Shown piece after piece: positions 32,874 to 42,669 of a DNA stretch of 49,535 nucleotides (the first letter of the stretch is position 1; each line of letters opens with the position of its first letter). The notes beneath the pieces are model-generated. The model saw nothing but the letters and a program-made list of their open reading frames with translations. It was not told the origin of the DNA and ran no database searches. The stretch is from assembly GCF_009908285.1 (NCBI RefSeq), contig NZ_JAAARM010000042.1:1-49535 (forward strand), given 5' to 3'. The stretch is from Pseudomonas sp. Fl4BN1 (GTDB lineage: Bacteria > Pseudomonadota > Gammaproteobacteria > Pseudomonadales > Pseudomonadaceae). The position numbers were made by a program, and so were the translations under genes.

Positions 32874-34238
32874 TCAGGCCTTCAAGGCAAAATGTTCAGC
32901 CACGGCACGCTCGACCCAGGCCTGCGCCTGGCCCAGGTAATGCGCCGGGTCCAATAGACGGTCCAGGTCCGCCGCCGACAGCTCGGCCGTGACCTGGGGC
33001 TCATCCCCCAACACCGCGCGCAGATGGCGCTGTTCGGCCACCGCGCGCTTGCAGCATTGTTCCAGCAAATGGTGGGCGGTTTCCCGGCCCAGGCGCTGGG
33101 CCAGGGCGATGCTCACCGCCTCGGCAAGCACCAGCCCCTGGGTCAGGTCGAGGTTGCGCGCCATCCGCGTGCTGTCGACTTCCAGACCCTCGGCCACCAG
33201 CAAGGCTTGTTGCAGGGCGCCGGACACCAGGCAGCAGATTTCCGGCAGGGTTTCCCATTCGGCGTGCCACAGGCCCAGGCTGCGTTCGTGCTCCTGGGGC
33301 ATGGCGCTGAACATCGTCGCCAACAGGCCAGGCACCCGAGTCGCCGCGCTGATCAAGACCGCTGCACCCACCGGATTGCGCTTGTGCGGCATGGTGGACG
33401 AACCACCCTTGCCCGGCGCCGAGGGTTCGAAGACCTCGGCCGCCTCGGTCTGCATCAGCAGGCTGATGTCCCGTCCCAGCTTGCCCAGGCTGCCGGCCAG
33501 CAAGCCCAGCACCGAGGCAAACTCCACCAGGCGATCGCGCTGGGTGTGCCAGGGCTGTTCCGGCAGGCTCAGGTGTAATTCGTCGGCCAGGGCTTCGGCG
33601 ATGGGCAGCGCCTGTTCACCCAGGGCAGCCAGGGTCCCGGAGGCACCGCCGAACTGCAGCACCAGCAGGCGCGGCTTGAGTTGCTGCAGGCGCTCGCGAC
33701 TGCGGGTCAGAGCCCCCAACCACCCGGCGATCTTCATGCCCAGGGTCACCGGCGTGGCGTGTTGCAACCAGGTCCGTCCGGCCATCGGGGTCGCGGCAAA
33801 ACGTTTGGCCTGGGCGGCCAGGATCCCCCCCAGGCGCTCCAGGTCCTGCTCCAGCAGTTGCATGGCGCGGCGCAGTTGCAGCACCAAGCCGCTGTCCATC
33901 ACGTCCTGGCTGGTGGCTCCCAGGTGCACAAAGCGCTCGGCCTCGCCATCGCAGCGGGCAATCTGCTTGCCCAGGGCCTTGACCAGGGGAATCGCCGAAT
34001 TGCCGGCCGTGGCAATCGCTTCGCCCAGCAGTTGAAAGTCATACAGCGCGGCGTGACAGGCCGCCTCGATGGGCGCCACCGCACTGGCGGGGATCACCCC
34101 AACCCGGGCCTGGGCCCGGGCCAGGGCCGCTTCGAAATCGAGCATCGCCTGGACCCGCCCCTGATCGCAGAACACTCTGCGCATTTCCCGGGCAGTAAAG
34201 TAGGCATCGAACAACTGATTGCTCGCAGTCAAGGTCAT
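32874..34238 (-). CDS. pcaB: 3-carboxy-cis,cis-muconate cycloisomerase
   Basis: The 454-residue protein belongs to the fumarase/aspartase superfamily, shown by the signature GKGGSSTMPHKRNP and by HLGATSQDVMDSGL near residue 100. It cyclises 3-carboxymuconate to 4-carboxymuconolactone, the step after ring cleavage by PcaHG. AGGAC lies before the ATG. It is 48 nt downstream of pcaT and 11 nt upstream of pcaD. Confidence 0.96.
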   Translation of the reverse strand: MTLTASNQLFDAYFTAREMRRVFCDQGRVQAMLDFEAALARAQARVGVIPASAVAPIEAACHAALYDFQLLGEAIATAGNSAIPLVKALGKQIARCDGEAERFVHLGATSQDVMDSGLVLQLRRAMQLLEQDLERLGGILAAQAKRFAATPMAGRTWLQHATPVTLGMKIAGWLGALTRSRERLQQLKPRLLVLQFGGASGTLAALGEQALPIAEALADELHLSLPEQPWHTQRDRLVEFASVLGLLAGSLGKLGRDISLLMQTEAAEVFEPSAPGKGGSSTMPHKRNPVGAAVLISAATRVPGLLATMFSAMPQEHERSLGLWHAEWETLPEICCLVSGALQQALLVAEGLEVDSTRMARNLDLTQGLVLAEAVSIALAQRLGRETAHHLLEQCCKRAVAEQRHLRAVLGDEPQVTAELSAADLDRLLDPAHYLGQAQAWVERAVAEHFALKA

Positions 34239-34286
34239 AAACAGTCCTTAGCAAGCCTGCGCCCGAGCCGGGCGCAGGCACACAGG

Positions 34287-35582
34287 TCAAAGATCGTGGT
34301 GCAGGTACGCGGCCTGTTTCGGCAAACGCAGGCTGAACAGAAAGGCAATCGCCATCATCACTGTGACGTACCAATAGAAGGTGTTTTCCATGCCCATGTT
34401 CTTGAAGTTCAGGGCCACCCACTCCGCCGAGCCACCGAAGATCGCATTGGCCACCGCATAAGCCAAGCCCACCCCTAGCGCGCGCACCTGCGGCGGGAAC
34501 ATCTCGGCCTTCACCAGGCCGCTGATGGAGGTGTAGAAGCTGACGATGGACAGGGCCAGAGTGATCAATACGAAGGCCAGGAAAGGGCTGGTAACGGTCT
34601 TCAGGGTCAACAGGATCGGTACCGTGAACAAGGTACCCAGGGCACCGAACCAGAGCATCGAACGGCGCCGGCCGATCTTGTCCGCGAGCATGCCGAACAA
34701 CGGCTGCATGCACATGTAGAGGAACAGCGCGCCGGTCATGATGTAGCTGGCGGTTTTGGCGTGCATGCCTGCGGTGTTCACCAGGTACTTCTGCATATAG
34801 GTGGTGAATGTGTAGAAAATCAGCGAGCCGCCGGCGGTGTAGCCGAGCACGGTAATAAAGGCCGCCGAGTGATTCTTGAACAACGCCGCGATGCTGCCGG
34901 CGTCCTTGTCCTCGCGCATCTCCTTGCTGGTGGTTTCCTTTAGCGAACGGCGCAGCAGCAGGGAGATCACCGCCGCCATGGCGCCGATCACGAATGGAAC
35001 GCGCCAGCCCCAGGCCTTGAGCTCCGCTTCATCGAGAAACTGCTGGAGGATCACCAGCACCAACACCGCCAGCAGTTGCCCGCCAATCAGGGTCACGTAC
35101 TGGAAGGAAGCGAAGAAACCGCGCTGGCCCTTGAGCGCCACTTCACTCATGTAGGTGGCGGTGGTGCCGTATTCGCCCCCTACCGACAGCCCCTGAAACA
35201 GGCGCGCCACCAGCAGCAGGAACGGTGCCCAGGCGCCGATGCTGGCATAGGTCGGCAGGAAGGCAATGACCAGGGAACCGGCGCACATCATCAGCACCGA
35301 GATCATCATCGAGTTCTTGCGCCCGTGGCGGTCGGCGACCCGGCCGAACAACCAGCCACCGATGGGGCGCATCAAAAAGCCTGCGGCGAACACCCCGGCA
35401 GTGTTGAGCAACTGCACCGTAGGATCATCAGAGGGGAAGAACGCCGGAGCAAAGTAGATGGCGCAAAAGGCATAGACGTAGAAGTCGAACCATTCCACCA
35501 GGTTGCCGGAGGAGGCACCGACAATTGCAAAAATCCTTTTGCGGCGTTCCTCTCCGGTGTAGTGACTTGTAGTTGTAGTCAT
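34287..35582 (-). CDS. pcaT: MFS dicarboxylate transporter (KgtP-like) of the pca cluster
   Basis: The 431-residue MHS-type symporter has 12 predicted helices. It begins RKRIFAIVGASSGNLVEWFDFYVYAFCAIYF, with GFLMRPIGGWLFGRVADRHGRK after helix 2. KgtP-like proteins in pca clusters are named PcaT and take up 3-oxoadipate or related dicarboxylates. Its position between pcaG (185-nt gap) and pcaB fits. The gap carries a short palindrome (GTCTAGAC at 35611) but no convincing PcaR box. The upstream SD is weak. Confidence 0.92.
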   Translation of the reverse strand: MTTTTSHYTGEERRKRIFAIVGASSGNLVEWFDFYVYAFCAIYFAPAFFPSDDPTVQLLNTAGVFAAGFLMRPIGGWLFGRVADRHGRKNSMMISVLMMCAGSLVIAFLPTYASIGAWAPFLLLVARLFQGLSVGGEYGTTATYMSEVALKGQRGFFASFQYVTLIGGQLLAVLVLVILQQFLDEAELKAWGWRVPFVIGAMAAVISLLLRRSLKETTSKEMREDKDAGSIAALFKNHSAAFITVLGYTAGGSLIFYTFTTYMQKYLVNTAGMHAKTASYIMTGALFLYMCMQPLFGMLADKIGRRRSMLWFGALGTLFTVPILLTLKTVTSPFLAFVLITLALSIVSFYTSISGLVKAEMFPPQVRALGVGLAYAVANAIFGGSAEWVALNFKNMGMENTFYWYVTVMMAIAFLFSLRLPKQAAYLHHDL

Positions 35583-35767
35583 GGCTTTTCACTCGTGGGG
35601 GACAGTGTGAGTCTAGACACACCTGGCAACATTCCCGCTCCCTGTAGCCGCCGCCGAAAGCTCGGGTGGCGTGTCGGCGATAGCGCCAGCGTCAGCGTAA
35701 TCGCCACGCCCGGGCTGGCGCAGCCTGTGACAGCCGCCACAAGAACCAGGACGGCAGTCGCCTCCCG

Positions 35768-36334
35768 TCAGTAGTCGAAGAACACGGTTTCCGCATCAGT
35801 GCCTTGGAGGATCACATTCCATTGGTACTGGCCGCTGGCATCCGTCTTGGCCAGCAAGGTCTCGCGACGCTCTGCGGGCACACAGGCCAGCAACGGATCG
35901 GCAGCATTGGCCGGCTCGCCGTCGAAGTAGATGCGGGTCAGCAGGTGCTTGACCAGGCCGCGGGCGAACACCAGCACCACCAGGTGCGGCGCCTGGATCG
36001 TGCCCTTGAGGCCCGGGACAGTACCCGGCTTGATGGTGGTGAAGCGAAAGCGCCCCTCGGCATCCACCGGCACCCGCCCGAAGCCCTGGAAATTCGGATC
36101 CAGGGCTTTGTCCTGGTCGTCTTCAGGGTGGCGATACTTACCGGCAGCGTTGGCCTGCCAGACTTCCAGCATCGCGTCGTTGACGAAGTTGCCGTTACCG
36201 TCCACCACCTGGCCGGTGATTGCCACCCGCTCGCCCAGGGTACCGGCCTGGGTCAGGTCCTCGCGGTTCAGCCAGGTCAGGCCGATGTGGTAGTAGGGGC
36301 CAACGGTGTGGGACGTGGTCGCGGTCAGGGTCAT
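35768..36334 (-). CDS. pcaG: Protocatechuate 3,4-dioxygenase, alpha subunit
   Basis: The 188-residue subunit begins at 36334 with MTLTATTSHTVGPYYHIGLTWL. The alpha-subunit fold has GKYRHPEDDQ and a C-terminal YQWNVILQGTDAETVFFDY. It pairs with PcaH in the non-haem Fe(III) enzyme that cleaves protocatechuate between its two hydroxyl-bearing carbons to give 3-carboxy-cis,cis-muconate. The alpha subunit lacks the iron ligands. The start lies one base after the pcaH stop, so translation is coupled; a longer frame reaching 36400 would run inside pcaH and is rejected. Confidence 0.96.
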   Translation of the reverse strand: MTLTATTSHTVGPYYHIGLTWLNREDLTQAGTLGERVAITGQVVDGNGNFVNDAMLEVWQANAAGKYRHPEDDQDKALDPNFQGFGRVPVDAEGRFRFTTIKPGTVPGLKGTIQAPHLVVLVFARGLVKHLLTRIYFDGEPANAADPLLACVPAERRETLLAKTDASGQYQWNVILQGTDAETVFFDY

Positions 36335-36335
36335 G

Positions 36336-37040
<705 letters not shown>

Positions 37041-37077
37041 GGTGGTTCCTCGTTCTCTTCTTATATAGGGCAGTCAT

Positions 37078-38280
37078 TCAGACGCGCTCGATGGCCAGTG
37101 CCAAACCTTGGCCAACACCCACGCACATGGTCGCCAGGCCTTTTTTACCACCGGTCTTTTCCAGTTGATGCAGTGCGGTCAACACCAGGCGCGCGCCGCT
37201 CATGCCCAATGGGTGACCCAGGGCGATAGCACCGCCGTTGGGGTTGACCTGCGGCGCGTCGTCCGCCAGACCCAACTCGCGCAACACCGCCAGACCCTGG
37301 CTGGCAAAGGCCTCGTTGAGCTCGATGACGTCGAAGTCACCGACCGCGATCCCTAGGCGCTCAACCAGCTTGCGCACCGCCGGCACCGGGCCGATGCCCA
37401 TTACCCGAGGTGCGACACCGGCGCTGGCCATCCCCAGAACTCGCGCACGCGGCGTCAGGCCGTGTTTTTTCACTGCCTCGGCTGAGGCCAGGATTAATGC
37501 CGCAGCACCGTCGTTGACCCCCGAAGCATTGCCGGCGGTGACGGTCTTGTCCGGGCCATTGACCGGTTTGAGCTTGCCCAGGGTCTCCAGGGTGGTGTCG
37601 CCACGAGGATGCTCGTCCTGCTCCACCACGGTCTCGCCCTTCTTGTGGGCGATGCGCACAGGGACGATTTCCTCGGCGAAGAACCCTGCGGCCTGGGCGG
37701 CGGCGGTACGCTGCTGGCTGCGCAGGGCAAAGGCGTCCTGGTCAGCACGGGACACCTGGTAGTCGTCCGCTACGTTGTCGGCGGTCTGCGGCATGGCATC
37801 CACGCCGTACTGGGCTTTCATCAGCGGATTGATGAAACGCCAGCCGATGGTGGTGTCTTCCAGTTTCATGTTGCGCGAGAAGGCGCTGTCGGCCTTGCCC
37901 ATGACAAAAGGCGCGCGAGACATGGACTCGACGCCGCCGGCGATCGCCAGTTCCATCTCACCACTGGCAATGGCACGGAACGCGGTGCCGATGGCATCCA
38001 TGCCCGAAGCACAAAGGCGGTTGAGGGTGACTCCCGGCACGCTGTCCGGCAGACCTGCCAGCAGCAACGCCATGCGTGCCACATTGCGATTGTCCTCACC
38101 GGCCTGGTTGGCACAGCCGAAGAACACCTCGTCCAGGGCGTTCCAGTCCACTGCTGGATTACGTTCCATCAGCGCCTTGATCGGTACCGCAGCCAGGTCA
38201 TCGGCGCGGACTGCCGACAGCCCCCCGCCAAAACGGCCAATGGGGGTACGGATCGCATCACAGATAAATACCTCACGCAT
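37078..38280 (-). CDS. pcaF: 3-oxoadipyl-CoA thiolase
   Basis: The 400-residue thiolase has its acyl-accepting Cys at residue 90 in LNRLCASGMDAIG, the His motif ALGHPLGMSGAR, and the second Cys in MCVGVGQGLALAIE. It splits 3-oxoadipyl-CoA with CoA into succinyl-CoA and acetyl-CoA, the last step of the pathway. Its ATG shares one base with the pcaJ stop (TGATG). It is full length. Confidence 0.97.
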   Translation of the reverse strand: MREVFICDAIRTPIGRFGGGLSAVRADDLAAVPIKALMERNPAVDWNALDEVFFGCANQAGEDNRNVARMALLLAGLPDSVPGVTLNRLCASGMDAIGTAFRAIASGEMELAIAGGVESMSRAPFVMGKADSAFSRNMKLEDTTIGWRFINPLMKAQYGVDAMPQTADNVADDYQVSRADQDAFALRSQQRTAAAQAAGFFAEEIVPVRIAHKKGETVVEQDEHPRGDTTLETLGKLKPVNGPDKTVTAGNASGVNDGAAALILASAEAVKKHGLTPRARVLGMASAGVAPRVMGIGPVPAVRKLVERLGIAVGDFDVIELNEAFASQGLAVLRELGLADDAPQVNPNGGAIALGHPLGMSGARLVLTALHQLEKTGGKKGLATMCVGVGQGLALAIERV

Positions 38281-39059
38281 CAGGCTTCTCCAGGCGCTTG
38301 ACCATGGGCCGCGGCAGTGCGGGCTTCCAGGTCACGCAGGGCAGTGAGTTCGACTTCGGTAGGGACGGCGGTCTCGGCCACCTGATCGGCGAAACGGATG
38401 GCCCAGCCAGTGGCGGCCACCACCTGCTCGCGGGTCACCCCCGGGTGCAGTGCCGTGACGATGAATTCATGGCTGCCGGCTTCCGGCTCCATGATGCACA
38501 GGTCGGTGATGATTCCCACCGGACCGGCTCCAGGCAGGCCCAGGCGCTTGCGCGAGTCGCCGCCTTCGCCGTGACCGACGGAAGTCACGAAGTCCAGCTT
38601 GTCGACGAAGGAACGCGACGACTGCTTGAGGATGATCAACACGCTTTTTGCCGAACCGGCAATCTCTGGAGCACCGCCGGCGCCCGGCAGGCGTACCTTG
38701 GGCCGGTGATAGTCACCCACCACGGTGGTATTGATGTTGCCGAAACGGTCGACCTGGGCCGCACCAAGGAAACCCACGTCAATGCGTCCACCCTGCAGCC
38801 AGTAGCGGAAGATCTCACCGGTGGGGACCACGGTATCGGCGGTTTCCGCCAGCTCGCCGTCACCAATGGACAGCGGCAATACGCTGGGCTTGGCACCGAT
38901 TGGGCCGGACTCGTAGATCAGCACCACGTCCGGCGACGAGGTCAGGCGCGCCAGGTTGGCGGCCTTGGACGGCAAGCCGATGCCGACGAAGCAGACCGAG
39001 CCGTTCTGCAGGCGACGGGCCGCCGCAACAGTCATCATTTCGTTGGTGGAGTAGGTCAT
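38280..39059 (-). CDS. pcaJ: 3-oxoadipate CoA-transferase, subunit B
   Basis: The 259-residue subunit carries the catalytic glutamate Glu50 in LIYESGPIG and the loop GGRIDVGFLGAAQVDRFGNIN. With PcaI it transfers CoA from succinyl-CoA to 3-oxoadipate. Both ends overlap by one base with the neighbours (TAATG with pcaI and TGATG with pcaF), a tightly coupled IJF unit. Confidence 0.96.
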   Translation of the reverse strand: MTYSTNEMMTVAAARRLQNGSVCFVGIGLPSKAANLARLTSSPDVVLIYESGPIGAKPSVLPLSIGDGELAETADTVVPTGEIFRYWLQGGRIDVGFLGAAQVDRFGNINTTVVGDYHRPKVRLPGAGGAPEIAGSAKSVLIILKQSSRSFVDKLDFVTSVGHGEGGDSRKRLGLPGAGPVGIITDLCIMEPEAGSHEFIVTALHPGVTREQVVAATGWAIRFADQVAETAVPTEVELTALRDLEARTAAAHGQAPGEA

Positions 39060-39916
39060 TACTTGGCCTCCGAAGCGGCGGCCAGCTTGGCCTGGAATTC
39101 ACTGAAGTCAGCACTGCCGTGGATGTATTCGTTGATCCACGCGGTGAAGGTCTCACGGTCGCGGGCGATGGGGTCCCAGGCCTGATAGAAGCGATTGTCA
39201 CGCTCGGAGTAGCCGTGGGCGTAGGACGGATGAGCACCGCCAGGCACATGGCAAACCGCACTCAGGGCCCAGGTTGGCAATACGCAGGCGTTCATCGGAG
39301 CCTTCAGGTCATCGACGATTTCCTCGACGGTGACAATGCAACGCTTGGCGGCCAGGGCCGCTTCTTTCTGCACGCCAAGGATGCCCCACAACAGGACGTT
39401 GCCCTGGCGGTCGGCCTTCTGTGCGTGGATCACCGTGACGTCAGGGCGTACCGAAGGCACCGCGGCCAGCACTTCACCGGTGAAGGGACAGGTCACGCTC
39501 TTGATCAGCGGGTTGACCTTGGGCAGATCCGAGCCGGCATAGGCCCGCAATACCGCGAATGGCAGGCCGGAAGCGCCTGCAACGTAAGCGTTGGCCAAGT
39601 CGGCGTGGCTGTGCTCCTCGATCTCCAGGGGCTGCGGCCATTGTTTTTCCACGGCGTCGCGCAGGCGATGCAGGGAACCCACGCCAGGGTTGCCACCCCA
39701 GGAGAAAATCAGCTTGCGAGCGCAACCGGCACCGATCAACTGGTCATAGATCAGGTCAGGCGTCATCCGTACCAGGGTCAGGTCTTTCTTGCCCTGGCGG
39801 ATGATTTCATGACCTGCGGCCGTAGGGATCAGATGGGTGAAGCCTTCGAGCGCGACGGTATCGCCGTCGTTGATGAACTGCTTCACCGCGTCGTGCAGCG
39901 AAAGGATTGCAGCCAT
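39059..39916 (-). CDS. pcaI: 3-oxoadipate CoA-transferase, subunit A
   Basis: The 285-residue subunit starts at 39916 (MAAILSLHDAVKQFINDGD) after GGGAGAC; a longer reading to 40009 has no such site and would start next to the operators. Family motifs include VALEGFTHLIPTAAGHEI and ARKLIFSWGGNPGVG. It forms the PcaIJ CoA-transferase. It is the first gene of the pcaIJF-HG run, and a pair of PcaR-type boxes lies about 100-130 bp upstream, so PcaR very likely activates from here. Confidence 0.96.
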   Translation of the reverse strand: MAAILSLHDAVKQFINDGDTVALEGFTHLIPTAAGHEIIRQGKKDLTLVRMTPDLIYDQLIGAGCARKLIFSWGGNPGVGSLHRLRDAVEKQWPQPLEIEEHSHADLANAYVAGASGLPFAVLRAYAGSDLPKVNPLIKSVTCPFTGEVLAAVPSVRPDVTVIHAQKADRQGNVLLWGILGVQKEAALAAKRCIVTVEEIVDDLKAPMNACVLPTWALSAVCHVPGGAHPSYAHGYSERDNRFYQAWDPIARDRETFTAWINEYIHGSADFSEFQAKLAAASEAK

Positions 39917-40012
39917 GGGTGGGGTCTCCCGGTTGTTATTCAGCGACTGGAGAAAAGGCGCTCTGGGCGCGCCGCAGTGACTGAAGATTAAGCCGGAGCA
40001 AAACCCCAAACA

Positions 40013-40046
40013 ATCCGATAATCGACTGAGCGTTCGATTATCGAAC
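40013..40046. promoter_or_regulatory. Paired PcaR boxes upstream of pcaI
   Basis: GTTCGATTATCGAAC (40032-40046) is a perfect odd-centred palindrome and reads GTTCGATAATCGAAC on the minus strand. That matches the recalled PcaR/PcaU consensus GTTCGATAATCGCAC at 14 of 15 positions. A weaker copy (ATCCGATAATCGACT) at 40013-40027 is offset by exactly 19 bp. The same double-site geometry occurs before pcaR. Confidence 0.85.
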
Positions 40047-40074
40047 GGATTGTTGCGAGGCTATCGATCCTCTC

Positions 40075-41421
40075 TCAGGTGGCGTCCGCATGGCTGACCA
40101 TGCCTTTGATCACCACCGCAGTGGTGGCCAAGGCCGCCGGGATCACCAAGGCCGTCAGCACCTGCTCGAAGTTCCAGCCCAGGCCCAGCAGGGTGGCACC
40201 CATCCAGGCGCCGAGAATCGCGCCGAACCGACCGATGCCGAGCATCCACGACACCCCGGTAGCACGCCCCTGAGTCGGGTAGAAACGCGCAGCCAGGGAC
40301 GGCATCGCCGATTGCGCGCCGTTGACGCACATGCCAGCGATCAGGACCAAAGTGGCAAGTACAGTGATGTTGCCCAGGCTCTGCCCGACGGCGTAGGCGA
40401 AGACTCCGGCCAGCAGGTAGAAACAGCCAATCACCTTGTGCGGGTTGAAGCGATCCATCGCCCAACCCACCCCCACAGCACTAAGGACCCCGCCGAACTG
40501 GAACAAGGCGCCGATAAAGGCAGCCTGCTCCATGCTGGCGCCGCTGTCGCGCATCAAGGTCGGTAGCCAGCTGGTCAGCAGGTAGACGATCACCAGCCCC
40601 ATGAAATAGGTCAGCCACAGCAATAAAGTGCCGGTACTGTAGGTGCCGGAAAAGATCACCGCAAAGACGTTGCGCGCCTTCACTGTCTTCTGCTCCGGCA
40701 CGCTGAAACTGCCCGCCTCGCTGACGATGGCCACGGCAATCGGCGCCAGGGTCTTGCGGACCTTGTCGGTGCCGCGATTGCGTACCACCAGGTAACGCGC
40801 CGATTCCGGCAGCCAGACCACCAGCACCAGGGCCAGGATCAACGGCAGGACGCCGCCGATCAGCAGCAGGCTGTGCCAACCGAAAGCCGGTATCAACTTG
40901 GCGGAAATGAAACCGCCACCAGCCATACCCAGGTTGAAACCGCAGAACATGCTGGTCACCAGCAACGACTTGTGGCGCTCGGGGGTGTATTCCGAAAGCA
41001 GCGTAGTGGCGTTGGGCATTCCCGCCCCCAGCCCCAGACCGGTGAGGAAGCGCAATATCAGCAACTGATCGACGTTGCTGCTGTAGGCCGAAGCCAGGCT
41101 GAAGGCACCGAACAGCAATACCGCGCCTACCAGCACCACTTTGCGGCCGAAGCGGTCAGCCAGAGGCCCGGAGCCCAGGGCACCAAAGACCATGCCGATC
41201 AACGCGGCACTCATCACCGGGCCGAGGCTGGCACGGTCGATCCCCCAGTCCTGGGAAAGCGCCGGGGCAATGAAACCCATCGCGGCGGTGTCCAGGCCAT
41301 CGAGGAAGACAATCAGGAAACACAGGATCACCACTCGCCACTGGTAACGGGACAAGGGCTGGGCATTGATGAAGGACTGCACATCGAGGCAGTTCCCTAC
41401 AGCGGATTGGGGTTGGTTCAT
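40075..41421 (-). CDS. pcaK: 4-hydroxybenzoate/protocatechuate MFS transporter (AAHS family)
   Basis: The 448-residue protein starts at 41421 (MNQPQSAVGNCLDVQSFI), the same length as PcaK of P. putida; a GTG five codons earlier is also open. Helix 1 carries FLDGLDTAAMGFIAPAL, the aspartate motif of aromatic acid:H+ symporters, and GPLADRFGRKVVL follows helix 2. It imports 4-hydroxybenzoate and protocatechuate. It lies between pcaR and pcaI on the same strand. The downstream spacing to pcaI contains PcaR boxes, so it may be transcribed separately. Confidence 0.94.
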   Translation of the reverse strand: MNQPQSAVGNCLDVQSFINAQPLSRYQWRVVILCFLIVFLDGLDTAAMGFIAPALSQDWGIDRASLGPVMSAALIGMVFGALGSGPLADRFGRKVVLVGAVLLFGAFSLASAYSSNVDQLLILRFLTGLGLGAGMPNATTLLSEYTPERHKSLLVTSMFCGFNLGMAGGGFISAKLIPAFGWHSLLLIGGVLPLILALVLVVWLPESARYLVVRNRGTDKVRKTLAPIAVAIVSEAGSFSVPEQKTVKARNVFAVIFSGTYSTGTLLLWLTYFMGLVIVYLLTSWLPTLMRDSGASMEQAAFIGALFQFGGVLSAVGVGWAMDRFNPHKVIGCFYLLAGVFAYAVGQSLGNITVLATLVLIAGMCVNGAQSAMPSLAARFYPTQGRATGVSWMLGIGRFGAILGAWMGATLLGLGWNFEQVLTALVIPAALATTAVVIKGMVSHADAT

Positions 41422-41594
41422 GGTGTTTATTTCCACGCTAAAACGCAGGCGAGCGCATGCCGCCAGGGCTGATCAGGTCACTTGAGAAAAGATGGTGGAA
41501 TCAGGCGATTCTAGCGGGACGGCAGGAACGGTCGCGGCAACGACGCAGGGAAAGCGTGCTCATGTGTGTTGGCCTCTTCTTTATTATTGGGCGG

Positions 41595-41636
41595 GTCATC
41601 GGCGGCAGGCAGGTCACACCCGTTGCCGCCGATGAC
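41595..41636. other. Long perfect stem-loop between pcaR and pcaK
   Basis: GTCATCGGCGGCA (41595-41607) pairs base for base with TGCCGCCGATGAC (41624-41636), leaving a 16-base loop. It lies 75 nt after the pcaR stop and 174 nt before the pcaK start. No U-tract follows on the minus strand, so it is not a classic intrinsic terminator; mRNA processing, Rho-linked termination or protection of the pcaR transcript are possible. The rest of this 290-nt gap shows only a small GAATC-AGGC-GATTC repeat at 41498-41511. Confidence 0.65.
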
Positions 41637-41711
41637 GCTGCCGCGACATTAATGAGCCAGGGGAAACAGCGTCAATTCATCAGAGGCTTATCTGTGCGTT
41701 TATCGAACAGC

Positions 41712-42554
41712 TTAAGCAAACAACTGGGCGCTGAGATCGCGGCTGGCACTCAACAGGCCAGGAAGAAACCGCTGCTCCAGCTCGGCACGACTGACCCGAC
41801 CAGCGTGAGTGCTGACGTTCAGTGCCGCCAGCACCTGGCCCGAGGCGTCGTACACCGGCACCGCAATGGAACGCAGCCCTTGCTCCAGTTCCTGATCGAC
41901 AATGCACCAGCCCTGCTGACGGACTTGCTGCAGGCATTCCAGCAGCGCCTCCGGGGTATGCAGGGTACGGCTGGTCTTGGCCTGCAGGTCAGCGTGCTCG
42001 AGGTATTCGTGCAGCGAGGAGTCATCCAGAGCGGCCAACAGAATGCGCCCCATTGAAGTGCAGTAGGCCGGTAACCGCCCGCCTACCGAGAGGTCGACGG
42101 AGATCAACCGCTGGGTGGTCGCGGAACGGGCGATGTAAAGAATGTCGTCGCCTTCCAGGGTTGCCATGTTGCAGGCTTCGTGCAGTTGCTCGCTCATGCG
42201 GTCCAGGTAGGGTTGTGCGGAAACCGCCAGGGGTGTCGACGACAGGTAGGCGTGACCCAGGGTCAGCACTTTGGGCAACAATGAATAGGTGCGCCCGTCG
42301 GTGGTGGCGTAACCCAGCTTGATCAGGGTATGCAGGCAGCGACGCACTGCCGCTCGAGGAATCTCCGTGCGGTGGCTGATCTGGGCGATGGTCAGGTGTC
42401 GCTTGCGCTCCTGAAATGCCTGTACCACCGCTAGCCCCCGAGCCAGAGACGTCATGAAGTCCGGGTCGCCGGTCAGCGCCTGAATCCTCTTCGCCGCGGA
42501 AGCCACAATCGGTGGAGCTACTGAGGTAAAGGAATTACGCATCTGATCGTTCAT
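41712..42554 (-). CDS. pcaR: IclR family activator of the beta-ketoadipate pathway
   Basis: The 280-residue regulator has an IclR-type winged HTH (SLARGLAVVQAFQ, then TIAQISHRTEIPRAAVRRCLHTL) and an effector domain with YCTSMGRILLAAL and the late QVLAALNVSTHAGR. PcaR responds to 3-oxoadipate and controls the pca genes. Its place at the head of the pca cluster, and the GTTCGATAATCG-type boxes before itself and pcaI, make the assignment firm. Self-control is suggested by two boxes 79-113 bp upstream of the start. Confidence 0.95.
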   Translation of the reverse strand: MNDQMRNSFTSVAPPIVASAAKRIQALTGDPDFMTSLARGLAVVQAFQERKRHLTIAQISHRTEIPRAAVRRCLHTLIKLGYATTDGRTYSLLPKVLTLGHAYLSSTPLAVSAQPYLDRMSEQLHEACNMATLEGDDILYIARSATTQRLISVDLSVGGRLPAYCTSMGRILLAALDDSSLHEYLEHADLQAKTSRTLHTPEALLECLQQVRQQGWCIVDQELEQGLRSIAVPVYDASGQVLAALNVSTHAGRVSRAELEQRFLPGLLSASRDLSAQLFA

Positions 42555-42632
42555 TTCAGGTTCTCTGCGACGAAATTCTTACGTATTACAAGCCGTATTG
42601 GAGACACAGCACAAGCCGGCACCTGCAACATT

Positions 42633-42666
42633 GGGCGATTATCGAACCATCGACCGATAATCGCAA
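42633..42666. promoter_or_regulatory. Paired PcaR boxes upstream of pcaR
   Basis: GGGCGATTATCGAAC (42633-42647) reads GTTCGATAATCGCCC on the minus strand, 14 of 15 to the recalled consensus. GACCGATAATCGCAA (42652-42666) is the second copy, again offset by 19 bp as at pcaI, though the boxes occur in the opposite order of strength relative to the gene. Confidence 0.82.
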
Positions 42667-42669
42667 CCT

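Noticed and set aside
35605..35622. GTGTGA-GTCTAGAC-ACAC palindrome before pcaT as a PcaR site
   Set aside because: It does not match the GTTCGATAATCG pattern and occurs once; left as an unexplained dyad.
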